DNA of 64,000 nt. Origin: Chondrus crispus. Lineage: Eukaryota > Rhodophyta > Florideophyceae > Gigartinales > Gigartinaceae. The notes under the pieces were generated by a model. That model searched no databases and had not been told where the DNA came from. It saw nothing but the letters and a program-made list of their open reading frames with translations. Where the stretch lies: assembly GCF_000350225.1 (NCBI RefSeq), contig NW_005179310.1, positions 372,001 to 436,000 of the forward strand, read 5' to 3'. Shown piece by piece: positions 10,723 to 20,693 of the stretch. Made by a program: the position numbers and the translations under genes. Positions within the stretch are counted from its first letter, which is position 1, and each line of letters opens with the position of its first letter.

Positions 10723-13700
10723 GGGTGGCGACGCCGGTCGCCGGGCTCTGCTTCTTACAGAACCATCCCCGCACAGCAGAGAAGAACCTGTCGCTTATGG
10801 CGCAGGGAGTCATGGATATAAAGCTAAACATTCCGTTTTCGGTGATAATGAGCAGTTTTAGCCATAATGCGGTCCATCTCCCCAAACACACCGTTATCGG
10901 ACTCACGCTACCATCGCCGACCCACATCCTAACCCTTCAGCCAGCCACAGGAGTGTCTGAAGCTAAGGAGGGGGGAGGAAACAAAAATAATCTTCCCCCT
11001 ACAGTACCCCCTTTGGGTACCGTACAGGATGAGGGACAAGACAAGTCCGATAGGGAAGAAGAACAGGAGAGAACCGACACGGATAAAGCCCCCCGATTGT
11101 GGACCGAGGATGTCCACATCGGTGAGGAAGACGAAGAGCTACGCGAAAAAATAGTAGCTATGCTCTCCGAATTCAAGGAGATGTGGAATGGCCGCCTCGG
11201 GAAGATTGGTGCCACCAAGCACCGCATCGACCTCAAGGCGGGGGCCAATCCCATCTACCAAGCTCCGTACCGGGCTGGTCCAACCGCACGGGAAAAGGAA
11301 AAAACCGAGGTGAACCGCATGCTGCGGGCCGGCGTCATCGAGCCGGCCACGGCAGAATGAGCCAGTCCTGTAGTCTTCGTACCCAAAAAGGACGGTACCA
11401 TGCGGTTCTGTGTGGACTACCGCAAGCTAAACGCACTTACCATCCGGGATTCCTATCCCCTACCGCGAATGGATGAGTGTATCGACTCACTCGGAGACGC
11501 TACAGTGTTCACTACGCTTGATTGCAATAGTGGATACTGGCAAGTTGAAGTAGCCGAGGAGGAACGCGATAAGACGACGTTCGCGTCGCACTGCGGTCTA
11601 TACCGGTTTGTACGGATGCCGTTCGGTTTAAAGAATGCCCCAGCCACTTTCCAAAGGGCTGTAGACATCATCCTCTCCCGAGTTAAATGGGAAACCGCAT
11701 TGGTGTACTTGGATGACGTCATCGTGTACTCTAAATCCGTTACGGAACACCTCGACTACGTTACGGGGGTACTACAACTGCTGTACACCGCTGGGGTATC
11801 GCTGGAAATATCGAAATGTACATTCTTCGACACTTCAGTGACGTACCTGGGGCACATAATCCGACCGGGACGGTTAGAGGTCGAGAGGCGCAACGTGATC
11901 GCTATCGAGCGGGCGCTACCTCCCTCTAATCAAACGGAATTACGCTCCTTCCTGGGGATGTGCAATGTCTACAGGCGGTTCGTCCCGAACTTCGCCAAAA
12001 TTGTCGCTCCCCTCAATAGGAAGACGAGCAAGGATCACTCCTTCGAACTGGGAGTCCTATCCGATTCGGAATATGAGGCCTTTGCGGAGCTAAAGAAGAG
12101 GCTGGTCTCAACGCCCATCCTGGCTCTACCCCGTCACGGTTACAAGTACACACTCGACACGGACGCATGTGCGTACCAAGTGGGGTGTGCCCTGCTGCAA
12201 GACCAACCGAACGGAGATAAATTACCGATTGGCTACTGGAGCCGTAGTCTCACGGATGCTGAGAAGAATTACACGACGACCGAGAAGGAGTGCCTTGCAG
12301 TCGTCTGGAGCATCCTGGCATTTCGCCCTTACCTGTACGGTGCCACCTTCAATCTCCGAACGGACCATGAGGCCCTCTGGTGGGTCCTCAATTTGGCGGA
12401 CAGCTCCGGACGGCTCGCCCGCTGGCGGTTACGCCTGGCGGAGTACGACTACGACTTACAATACCGGCCGGGTGTCAAGCACCAATTGGCGGATGGGGTA
12501 TCTCGCCTCCGGACGGGCGAAGGGGAAACTGCCGCGGTAGACGACGAAGTGCCGTGCTTCGTCGTTCAAGTGTCAAGACAGGAGACTAACGTGGGGCCCG
12601 TCGATATTGACTGGGCCCCAGCTACCGAACGGAGTCCCGGGAATGCGCGAGAGAGGCCCCAGGCCCTTGCCGTAACTCCCGAACAAACGGACGTATCGTC
12701 CCTGTCGGTTGAGGAATTTCTCGAAGCACAGGCGGCGGAGGAGTTCTGCATCCATGCCGCCCGAACCGTTGGAGAGCCACACTCAAAGTATGACGTGGAC
12801 TGTTACGGTTTCTTGGTGCAGAGGTCCCCTCTTGATGGGACACTGCAACGCGTCGTCCCGAAACGGTTAAGGGCCAAGGTGCTGTATTTGGCACACCACC
12901 CGAGGTTGGCCGGACACCCCGGTGGGACCAGGATGTACTATACCCTGAGAAGGGAGTACTACTGGCCCCACATGGCCAACGACGTGTACGCCACCGTACG
13001 GAACTGTCAATCGTGCTCTGCGACACGGGGCACGATTGTACGTCATCAAAAGAGCATGAAACTATTCCCGGCGGCCGGACCCTTGGAGTTTGTCGCAATG
13101 GACCTTCTGGGTCCGTTGCCGAAGACTGCACATGGGAATCAGTTCGTCCTTGTGATTACCGACCGGTTCTCTAAGCTCACGCGCAGCATCGCGCTTCGTA
13201 CGACAACCGCAGCCGTGGTGGCTAACGCATTCCTGGACAACTGGGTGTACGTCTACGGAGCACCACAGTACGTCCTTACCGATAACGGTCCGCAATTTGT
13301 GGCGAAGTTCTTCGGCGCCGTGTGCGCATTGGTAGGCATACGTCACTATTTGACGACAGCCTACCACCCGCAAACTAACGGTCAGACCGAACGGTTTAAT
13401 AAAACCATCGTACAGAGGCTCCGACATTATGTCGAGGAGCACCAGCGAGACTGGGACGACTTCCTCCAGCCTCTGACGTATGCTTATAACATACAAGTCC
13501 ACCGGTCAGCGGAGACTACTCCGTTTGACCTGGTGTTGACAGGACAACCGTCCGGATTAACCGTCGCGGGTACAGCGCCCCAGGCTGCGGGAGTCGCCCA
13601 TGACGACCCACGTACTCCCGTACAGTACAAGCGGGCGACTCTTCGCAAGCTACGGGATGTCCTCGACCGTGCGCGGGTAAAGATGACCGCGGCCCAAAAG

Positions 13701-14230
13701 CGGTATAAGGAGAACTTCGATAAGAAAGTCCGATTCCGACCGGTAATACAGGAGGGCGACCAAGTCTACGTGGATCGCCCTCCCCGAGCCCTCCGAGCGG
13801 CTGAACGACGTGGCCGCGACAGACAGGGGCTTGGGACGGACGACATGTCCGTCAAGCTTTTACCGAAGACGGAAGGACCCTTTCGGGTCCGCCAAGCCAC
13901 GGACACGACCGTTACTGTGGAGCAAGACGGGCTTCCCGTACGAGTCAGTATTGACCGCGTCACGCGGATGCCGAGGGGCCCGGGGGACCGGACCATGCCT
14001 ACAGGAGGCATAAGTGCCCCTTCCGAACGGATTAACCCTCCCCATGGGACGGTGCTAATACCCCCGAGGAGTTCGTCGTCGAGCGTCTCGTAGCACATCG
14101 CGACACCCCTACCGGCTTGGAATACAAAGTGCGGTGGTATGGCTACACCCCCGCGGATGATACATTCGAACCCGCGGAGGGCCTACCACAAGCCTTTATC
14201 GATCGGTATGGGCGAGCCCACCGAGCTTAG
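10723..14230 (+). pseudogene. Gypsy G pol remnant (RT, RNase H, integrase, chromodomain)
   Basis: Visible domains in order: C-terminal protease part (10750-10930, LPKHTVIGL), an acidic linker, reverse transcriptase with the FCVDYRKLN start and YLDD box near 11707, RNase H with DTDACAYQ near 12155, TTEKECLAV and RTDHEALW, integrase HHCC zinc module (12890-13025), integrase core with DLLGPLP, TDNGPQF and the E in NGQTERFN (13090-13400), and a chromodomain-coding stretch near 14070-14230 containing YKVRWYGY. Large parts remain open, but a few breaks are present. The chromodomain places it with the chromoviruses, which are known to direct integration through chromatin contacts. Confidence 0.85.
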
Positions 14231-14401
14231 TTCCGCTCGGTGGCGCAAGCTAAGAAGGGGGGTCTCCCGGATACTGTACCGGTTGAGACCACCTGCATGT
14301 AGAGCATGCGGGGGGCGGAAGCCGCCTACGGGACCGTCACTACCGCCCGGAACTACACGCTCTACGATGGGCGTTGCACCCTCTAAACTACGGCTGGCAG
14401 T
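10723..14401 (+). mobile_element. Ty3/gypsy chromovirus G, left part (pol), broken
   Basis: Plus-strand pol of a gypsy family distinct from A/B/D. It begins inside the protease region, where the copia LTR cuts it, so LTR, leader and gag are absent. It then runs through reverse transcriptase, RNase H and integrase to a chromodomain. The element stops at 14401 at the CACTA terminus and continues at 39828, where a long 3' non-coding region and a 3' LTR follow. The coding region carries a few breaks. Confidence 0.85.
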
Positions 14402-14414
14402 CACAGGAAGGTCA
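14402..14414 (+). repeat. Left terminal inverted repeat of the CACTA element
   Basis: CACAGGAAGGTCA, perfectly inverted at 39815-39827; similarity continues weakly for a few more bases. Subterminal copies of TTTTGCCAGC or TTTTTGCTGG lie within the next 220 bases (about 14470-14625). Confidence 0.75.
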
Positions 14415-14883
14415 GATTTATGACAAATTTAATAAAAGCAATGATGTTGCTATTTTTGGGGGCAAAAAATGCTGGATTTTTGCCAGCAATGAACGGTGGC
14501 CCGTGGGTCATTGGTTCGCGGGCAGCCATATTTTGCCAGCGTTTTTGGCCGTTCCCATTCAGCACGGGGATGAGGGGCGTTTCTGGTTCCGGCCAGTGAC
14601 TGGACCAGAATTTTTGCTGGAGTACCATAGTTGTAACGGAAATGTTTTTTTGATACCTCGATGTAGCAAAGTGATGTGCTATTCTGCTGCCTACTAAACC
14701 AGCGCTTGCCCGTGATGTTTTTAACCTTCACGTGCTCGTACCAGAATAAGCTCATGCCTAACCCGCGCTAGTACCAGAGGCGTGCTTCGACCTTTTCACG
14801 TTTTCTCAACTGATTGAGTCCTCTCCCCATCATTTTTCCTTTGCTTCCCGACTTTGCGCATCCTGTGTTCCTACTGAGGCTCA
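14415..14883 (+). other. Subterminal region of the CACTA element
   Basis: No gene. It holds several GCCAGC/GCTGGA words preceded by T-runs (around 14475, 14533 and 14613), like the subterminal transposase-binding repeats of CACTA elements. It probably includes the promoter of the ORF at 14884. I cannot point to a TATA box with confidence. Confidence 0.45.
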
Positions 14884-16545
14884 ATGACCCCGCGAAAAAG
14901 GTCTGGGAAGAAGGCAGGGCGTGCTCATTCGCGTTCTGCAGCCATGAAACCCACTGCTTCAGGCAATCAGCGAGGCTGCTTGTCTCAGCAGAAGGGACCT
15001 CTGACATCTCGGAAGTCTAACAGCCAAGCGCCTGGGGCTCAGGTCCCCGCGGAACGCCGGTCATCTCCTCGTGTTGCGGCCGAAGCTACTCCCGCAGCGG
15101 CTGGGCAGGAATCCCGGCGGGTTTCAAGCAATACAGTCAGGACACCCCAAGGCAGTCCGCCATCTCACACGTGCTCGCTTCCCATTCGAAGTCAGGGAAG
15201 TGGTCCGTCTGATGCAGAACCTCCGCGTGCAGGCAGGCGCAAGCGCGCCATCGGTTCGTCTCCGGGTGAAGACTTTTCCCTTTTGTTCGGGGATGGAGAT
15301 CATGGCGAGGAAAATGAACACACAGAACGGAAACGGGCGAATCGTCAGTTGCTCGAGCTCCATGGACGCGAGCCAGAGGAGTACGTCGACGAGAGTGTGC
15401 AGGCTAGTGCAGCAGAGATGGACGGGGTCGCCGAAACTCAAGATGTGGAAGACGTCGTCGTTCCCACGCGTCGTGAGTGCATGGCAGGTTCCTTGCCGAG
15501 TCAGCCCCGGGGCCCTCATTTGGCTCGAGCACTTGGGGAAGACTCTAACCACGGAGTACTTCGAGTCATGCGGGAACTGCATGCTCGTTTGGAGAAGCAG
15601 CTCGCCATTGAAAAAAAGGAAATTCTGGGTGCAATCAAGGCTGTATCTTCTCGTGTCTCAACCTTAGAGCGGACGTTATCACGCTGCCAGGACGCCGTCA
15701 ACATTGTTCTTCTGAATTCCGCCCTGCCTAAGACAGGAAAAGCAGCCGAGAAGGCCTCTTTAAACGACCTCCTTAGGCCTATGGAGGACATCTTCGCAGG
15801 GAAATTCATGTGCATTATCTTCACAAGAGCGTTGATAAATTGCACCATGAGAGTTCTTCCTCAGAGAAAGGAAGCGAGTGAATCCTTAGAGGGTGTGAGT
15901 CGTGACACACAATTTTCCAAGCTTCAATTGGACGTCAATAGTTCCGAAGTGTTGGGGTTCGGACTTTTACTTGTCGAGGTCCTTTTGTGGAAAAGGGACC
16001 CAAGCGAGGAGAAAACCGAGGAGCTGCTGGGTACGAAGCAAGCTCGTCAGTATCTGGTCCTGCGAAAGGCTTGGGGAAAGAGCTTGATTGCAAATGCAAT
16101 GAACAACCCTAGTATTGGGACGAAGTCACTCGAAATAGTACATCCGAACATCCGCGGGAAGCTGAAGACCGCTGAGAAACCTTTTTGGCTGAGGCCGGGC
16201 TACATAACAATGATCACAGTCGAGTCTTTCTTCAACGAAGAATTTACTTCAACGGCCATCAAGAAGGCCCGGCGTGTGGCTCGGCGTCGAAGCGATAAGA
16301 TGGGGGAAAATGAGCCAATTGGATTCATCAAGGACGAAGACATTACAGTTGAGATCGTTCGCCGCGTTTTCAAGATAGGTAATCAGTTTCTGAACAAGTC
16401 CAGGGAGCTTGGGCGGAAATCCTTCTTTCAAAACTTCTCATATGTTTTCCAAAGTGAAGTGGGAGTCTCATTCCAGTATGAGAATCCACCCCGCCCGCAC
16501 ATGAACCTTTCCAGCACACTGGCGGCCGCTGTCGTACTGCTATGA
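14884..16545 (+). CDS. Unrecognised nuclear-type protein of the CACTA element
   Basis: A 553-codon ORF. The first 130 residues are basic, rich in S, P, R and A, and start MTPRKRSGKK, which looks like a nuclear localisation or DNA-binding tail. An acidic segment follows (about 135-205). Residues about 230-275 (LHARLEKQLAIEKKEILGAI onward) have heptad character and are probably a coiled coil. The C-terminal half is mixed alpha-helical sequence with no family I recognise. It overlaps the next ORF by four bases (ATGA). Its position opposite the transposase gene suggests a second, TnpA-like factor, but I see no sequence match to TnpA. Base composition is much less GC-rich than the gypsy DNA. Confidence 0.6.
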   Translation: MTPRKRSGKKAGRAHSRSAAMKPTASGNQRGCLSQQKGPLTSRKSNSQAPGAQVPAERRSSPRVAAEATPAAAGQESRRVSSNTVRTPQGSPPSHTCSLPIRSQGSGPSDAEPPRAGRRKRAIGSSPGEDFSLLFGDGDHGEENEHTERKRANRQLLELHGREPEEYVDESVQASAAEMDGVAETQDVEDVVVPTRRECMAGSLPSQPRGPHLARALGEDSNHGVLRVMRELHARLEKQLAIEKKEILGAIKAVSSRVSTLERTLSRCQDAVNIVLLNSALPKTGKAAEKASLNDLLRPMEDIFAGKFMCIIFTRALINCTMRVLPQRKEASESLEGVSRDTQFSKLQLDVNSSEVLGFGLLLVEVLLWKRDPSEEKTEELLGTKQARQYLVLRKAWGKSLIANAMNNPSIGTKSLEIVHPNIRGKLKTAEKPFWLRPGYITMITVESFFNEEFTSTAIKKARRVARRRSDKMGENEPIGFIKDEDITVEIVRRVFKIGNQFLNKSRELGRKSFFQNFSYVFQSEVGVSFQYENPPRPHMNLSSTLAAAVVLL

Positions 16546-17192
16546 AGTCGGTCGCTGAGGTGAACCCCCTGAATTTGATAGCATGGAAGAAGCTGATTTC
16601 TGAAAGCGATCCCTTCATATTTATCACTACGTATGATGTTGAGACGAAAGACAAGGATGGAAGGAAGGAGACTCAAAAAATTGTTATCCGACTCAATGCC
16701 ATGCACGTCGCCCTGAAGTTCTTGGTGGCTTTTACCAGGTGTGGCAGTGATGAAGACCTCTATTCAATATCCAAGGAATCCTTTCGTGTGATTTACATGA
16801 CTGCTGTCCTGTTTCGGGAGATCATGCTGATGAAGGTGATCGAGGCGAGGGGTGCATTTTCTCGAAACGAGCAGATATTGCATGAAGTGGATAGCCAGGA
16901 TCACCACAATGGATCATGGCGGTCGCGACTGAGATCGCTCTACTCAGATCTTTTGACTGAAGGACAGGGAGAAAAGCGGGGTGAGCTTCCACAGCAACTG
17001 TCCAGTATTTTGAAGGAGAAGCTAGTGATGTCCGTGGATATGTACAACTCCGTGCACGATCCCCCGGTCCGTTCAGGTTTACATCACGAGGATAATGATG
17101 ATTTGAGCGTGGTGGATGGTGAGGATGAAATCCAGGCGGATCAAGTCGAAGACGATGAGGATGTGGCCATGGTCCGAGACTTCGATTTATAA
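16542..17192 (+). CDS. Downstream overlapping ORF, probable continuation of the 14884 gene
   Basis: A 216-codon ORF beginning at the ATG that overlaps the TGA of the previous ORF. It reads naturally from its first residues (VNPLNLIAWKKL) and its frame is open upstream of the ATG. Possible explanations are one gene split by a frameshift or small intron, or a translationally coupled second protein. The C-terminal 40 residues are strongly acidic. No known domain is recognised. It ends 93 bases before the stop of the convergent gene at 17286. Confidence 0.55.
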   Translation: MKSVAEVNPLNLIAWKKLISESDPFIFITTYDVETKDKDGRKETQKIVIRLNAMHVALKFLVAFTRCGSDEDLYSISKESFRVIYMTAVLFREIMLMKVIEARGAFSRNEQILHEVDSQDHHNGSWRSRLRSLYSDLLTEGQGEKRGELPQQLSSILKEKLVMSVDMYNSVHDPPVRSGLHHEDNDDLSVVDGEDEIQADQVEDDEDVAMVRDFDL

Positions 17193-17285
17193 GGGGTCGT
17201 ATTTGATGTGATAGTGAAACTTCTTAGTTCACCAAAGTGATAAATGAGTAAAGCGGGAGACTGCTGTAGCATGAATGAATTGAGT

Positions 17286-18659
17286 TTACTTAAAGAGGCC
17301 CAGAACTTTGGCAACAGTGATGAATTGCTTCACATGGGCAGACCCTTTGATAGAGATGAATGGGACGTGCACTTGAAGTACTCCTAGTACGTCGCTGCGA
17401 TTTACATCAGCAAATATAGACTGACAAGGATTGGATTGAGGATTCCATCGCAGGTAGAACGACTCCTTCCGGTCCGATGGTCCGCTGACCACGTTTTCAG
17501 CACTCATTACCTTGGAAATGCGTTCTTGGAAGTTAAGCTGTGATAGTCTTATGTCTTCCAGTGGATAGGAGTAGGTCTGCTCTATGGAATCCCAAGTGCA
17601 ATCCCGACGAGATACAACGTGCCGTTGTTCATCCTCGTCATCCCTTATAACAGCAAGAGAATCTCCAATTGTCATATAGCACGGGTCAGAAAGAGATTCG
17701 GTGTTGGGACCGGCCATACAGCCTATCACTCTGGCAGATACATAAGTGTCGGTACCTTTTTCCAGCCTTTTTGCGATGATCACGTCTCTGACAACTTGCG
17801 GTGATGCTGGTCCCAGTGCTTCTGACAAGTCTAGGAAGCTCCTAAAGTATATACTAGTCTCCTTCACAACTGATTTCCGGCACATATAATCTTCCGGAAG
17901 AATAGAAACCTTTGTTCGTAGTTGAGCTTTGACTCTTTCGGATATAGAATCAAACTGGAGCAATGTGCAGTCTGCTCGCGCCTTAAATGAGTCTTGTACA
18001 AACCACTTCGTCCCACGGGTTATTTCAACTGGGGTAGGAAGTGTCGGTGTCTTGAGTAACCAATGCTCTAGACGCAACGAAATAAACTTAAGAGGAATAT
18101 TGGAGCCTGCATCAGAAATGAGGAGCGGATTCTGAGTCCATAGTGCAGTCGTAATCGAGGATTTCTGTCCTTTCACCACTTCCTCAAGATACTGAAGGCG
18201 TCTGGAAAGAGCATTTAGCTCACGTGTATCTTTGATTGTATTCTGGTCAAGTGAGACAGTCGTCGTGTGGTTAACCTTCTTGCATTTTTCTACCATGGCA
18301 CTACCTGGAGCATAGTCCATATCATCTGCATCCATCGATGCGCTTGCCACGTCTGAGGTTGCGCTGTTATCCAATCGCACGGATGTATCTTTGAGTCTCC
18401 AGCTAAACTTTTGTCCATCTTGTACAAACTCGTTTCCCTCCTTGAAAGTAACCTTGCTTTTACATGCCCTGAATCCAAACGCTGCCTTGTATTGAATGGT
18501 CCCTTTGAGCACCTCTCGACGATCATCATGAAGGTAGTTGAGACTAATGACTGTTGCTGTGAACCATGCCTTGCTTTCTTCTTCATTCTCCAAGGTATAG
18601 TAGACCTCTATATCACTCCCGAATTGGAGCCCATTGAAAAGATCTGATACCATTATCAA
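17286..18659 (-). CDS. Unrecognised 457-aa protein with Tudor/Agenet-like N-terminus
   Basis: An uninterrupted ORF facing the 14884/16542 pair. Residues about 8-85 follow the pattern of a small beta-barrel reader domain: GSDIEVYY, then AWFTATVISL, KGTIQYKAAFGF and a final KFSWRL strand. This resembles Tudor/Agenet folds that bind modified histone tails. That is a fold guess from pattern, not a confirmed match. A short coiled coil follows (ELNALSRRLQYLEEVVK, about 165-185). The remaining 270 residues look globular and are unknown. No transmembrane or signal segment is visible. It is probably an accessory gene carried by the CACTA element. Confidence 0.5.
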   Translation of the reverse strand: MIMVSDLFNGLQFGSDIEVYYTLENEEESKAWFTATVISLNYLHDDRREVLKGTIQYKAAFGFRACKSKVTFKEGNEFVQDGQKFSWRLKDTSVRLDNSATSDVASASMDADDMDYAPGSAMVEKCKKVNHTTTVSLDQNTIKDTRELNALSRRLQYLEEVVKGQKSSITTALWTQNPLLISDAGSNIPLKFISLRLEHWLLKTPTLPTPVEITRGTKWFVQDSFKARADCTLLQFDSISERVKAQLRTKVSILPEDYMCRKSVVKETSIYFRSFLDLSEALGPASPQVVRDVIIAKRLEKGTDTYVSARVIGCMAGPNTESLSDPCYMTIGDSLAVIRDDEDEQRHVVSRRDCTWDSIEQTYSYPLEDIRLSQLNFQERISKVMSAENVVSGPSDRKESFYLRWNPQSNPCQSIFADVNRSDVLGVLQVHVPFISIKGSAHVKQFITVAKVLGLFK

Positions 18660-19149
18660 CTGGTGGATGGTATCGTCCTCTGTTAATTTCCCTTGGAAAG
18701 TGATACTTGAGAAATTTGTTTGAAATATATACCGAAGACTAAAGAGTTGGGGGTAACCATTGGAACGTAGTCAGTATATAGACATATGTGTTTTTTGTGA
18801 AATCGATATTTTTGTAACGGTCACATTTAAAGATGCACGGCTCTGTGCAGCATCTAAATACCATGGGACTTAGACGTACAAGTGAACAGCTGGGTATGGG
18901 CTCTAAAGGTACCGACATCATCCAGTCCGGACTGCTTTGAAAGTCAGTCATGTGTCATTGAATTACTGTTCTTTTAATCATAGTTGCTTTAGATTTAATT
19001 GTGCAATGAAGATAGAAGTGTCACTACAGAGTGATGATGATACTGTTCTCGTTATTGAAAGTATAAATTACGCAGTATTTACTCTTGGATGTCGTCCTCA
19101 TCAGTGCCCTTCCTCTGTGAATCACTGTCATCACTAGAATCACTTTATT
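18660..19149. other. Intergenic stretch, no gene seen
   Basis: About 490 AT-richer bases between the 457-aa gene and the nested element at 19150. I see no domain-bearing ORF, tandem repeat or palindrome above background. It presumably contains the promoter of the minus-strand 457-aa ORF. Confidence 0.4.
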
Positions 19150-19860
19150 TTTGTGACGTCAACATCTTGAAGTGCTCTTTTCTTGACTGTTTTGTGATTC
19201 ACACACAAATTGTTTTGTGACTCTCACACCATTGTCTCACAATCATCTCCAACATCAACAAACCATCACAAACCCATCTAAAAAGCATAGCTGATAGCCT
19301 TGTTCTACAGACATTTTACGGCCTTCACTCTCGGGCTTGTGAAGCCTGCCTTATTCGTTGAAGAGTGCGTCGCTCAGAGTCAAACTCCCTCTCATGGACA
19401 GGAGAGGGCCCATGTCGCTTCAGTGTAGGGCGAGAATGCCAGACCGTCCGGCAGCTGCAACAGATAGCTTGCTTACATGTACAACACCACTGCACCTGGC
19501 GCGAGCCCTTTCTAAGTGTCTTGGGCCCGTCTTTTGTCCGTCTTTTGACCGCACTACAGAGTACGCAGTAGGTTTGGGTCCCACTGACCTTCTCGTGCAG
19601 TACATTCCGGTTCAACCTACGCAGTTGCCAACACGAAGGGAAGGGGAAGTGTCTCTGGAAATTAGCCGTAGAGGGCTGAAAAGGGAGATATTTTTTGTGT
19701 GCCGTTGTTCAGTTTGTTTGCCTTTTGAGATGGAGAGCCTTTTCTATGTGATCTTCGTGATGCCCTCACACAACTCACACAAAGCTATCACAAAATGCAC
19801 ACTGCGATCACAAAATGCACACTGTCAGTGTGAGAGTTTTGATTTCAAGGTTGACGCCAC
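19150..19860 (-). mobile_element. Internally deleted copy of the nuclease/zinc-module transposon family
   Basis: A ~710-bp element nested in the CACTA element. The left side carries GACGTCAACATCTTGAAG (19155) and the right side, inverted, GGCGTCAACCTTGAAATC (19858 leftward). The element at 47480 begins GACGTCAACCTTTCGAAG. Both ends repeat TTTTGTGA and CTCTCACAC words. Inside is only the C-terminal zinc-module coding part related to 47668-49476. Exact ends and target duplication are not resolved. Confidence 0.6.
19325..19615 (-). pseudogene. C-terminal zinc-module fragment related to the 602-aa protein
   Basis: 97 codons aligning with the last ~95 residues of the 47668-49476 protein. They share LHEKV, TYCVLCS, GSRQVQWCCTC, SCRTVWHSRPTLKRH and HEREF. 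The pattern C-x2-C, then W-C-C-x-C, C-x2-C and a terminal WH resembles the cross-brace zinc domain at the C-terminus of piggyBac transposases. Homology continues a few codons upstream of the annotated ATG (RRLN). The rest of the parent protein is absent, so this is a remnant inside a deletion derivative. Confidence 0.7.
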
Positions 19861-19928
19861 GTGTAAAACATTGCATATCGATCCACACGTGTAATACATT
19901 GCATTTGGGTCCACATGTGTGATGTGTT

Positions 19929-20066
19929 TGTCGCGCGACAAGATCTACAAAAGCTGTATGGGTGGCCACCCATACTAGAATCAACCTCTAAAAAATTAAC
20001 AAAAATTAATCTAGTTCCAGTATGGCTGGCCAGCCATACAGCTTTTGTAAATCTTGTTGCGCGACA
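19929..20066. mobile_element. 138-bp fold-back MITE
   Basis: The two halves are nearly perfect inverted copies. Ends are TGTCGCGCGACAAGAT and, inverted, TGTCGCGCAACAAGAT; both continue into ACAAAAGCTGTATGG. Each arm contains its own perfect 20-nt palindrome (half-sites GTATGGGTGG and GTATGGCTGG). The middle is A/T-rich. No target duplication is evident. It is non-coding, and any parent transposon is not identified. Confidence 0.7.
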
Positions 20067-20265
20067 GCCATTACATGTCATTCCAAAGAAACTTGTCTGC
20101 GCATGCAGGCCTGCGCGGTATACCCTTCCCTAAAAGCATTATTTGGTAAAAAAGGCTAATTTGGTGATTCAGTTCTCGTTGCTGCCAGTGCGGACAATGG
20201 GTACAGTCTTTCATCCCTGGACTCCAGGGAAACGCTCCGGGGCCTAAGCGTTCACCTCTTCTACA
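20067..20265. other. No gene seen between MITE and tandem repeat
   Basis: A short non-coding spacer. The minus-strand ORF that starts in the following repeat (to 20071) crosses it, but it looks like a by-product of the repeat rather than a gene. Confidence 0.35.
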
Positions 20266-20547
20266 GTTTCCCGCAATGTTACCTCCGCGCTTCTCCCCGT
20301 CCCGCCAAAAAAGAAAATAGCCGGCACACAACACCGTTAAAGGCCAAACAGTACTATTTGATCCACGATCAAACACTTTCTCTTCATGTTCACGAAACAG
20401 GCCTTTAGTTTCCGGAAATGTTACCTCCTCGCTTCTCCCCGTCCCGCCAAAAAAATGACGGGCACACAGCACCGTTAAAGGCCAAACAGTAGTAATTGAT
20501 CCACGATCAAACACCTTCTCGTCCTGCTCCCGGGATTGGCCTCCAGT
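20266..20547 (+). repeat. Two-unit tandem repeat, period about 142 bp
   Basis: Units start at 20266 and 20408. Both contain ATGTTACCTCC, GCTTCTCCCCGTCCCGCC, CACCGTTAAAGGCCAAACAG and TTGATCCACGATCAAACAC (the last holds the palindrome TTGATCCACGATCAA). The units differ at roughly one base in six to eight, so the duplication is not recent. Confidence 0.75.
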
Positions 20548-20693
20548 TACGGACAATTCACGCCCCCTCCGATGTCGATTGGAATGCGTCGTCAGGCAGC
20601 GCGCGCCAAGCAAGGGACAGACGGGACGCCAGGGCCAAAGACAAACAGCAGACAGCGGTAAATTTATTGAAGATGAAAAAAAAGGTTGCGGAT

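Noticed and set aside
20071-20613. 180-codon minus-strand ORF with an internal repeat
   Set aside because: Its repeat is just the 142-bp DNA tandem repeat read in one frame; no known features.
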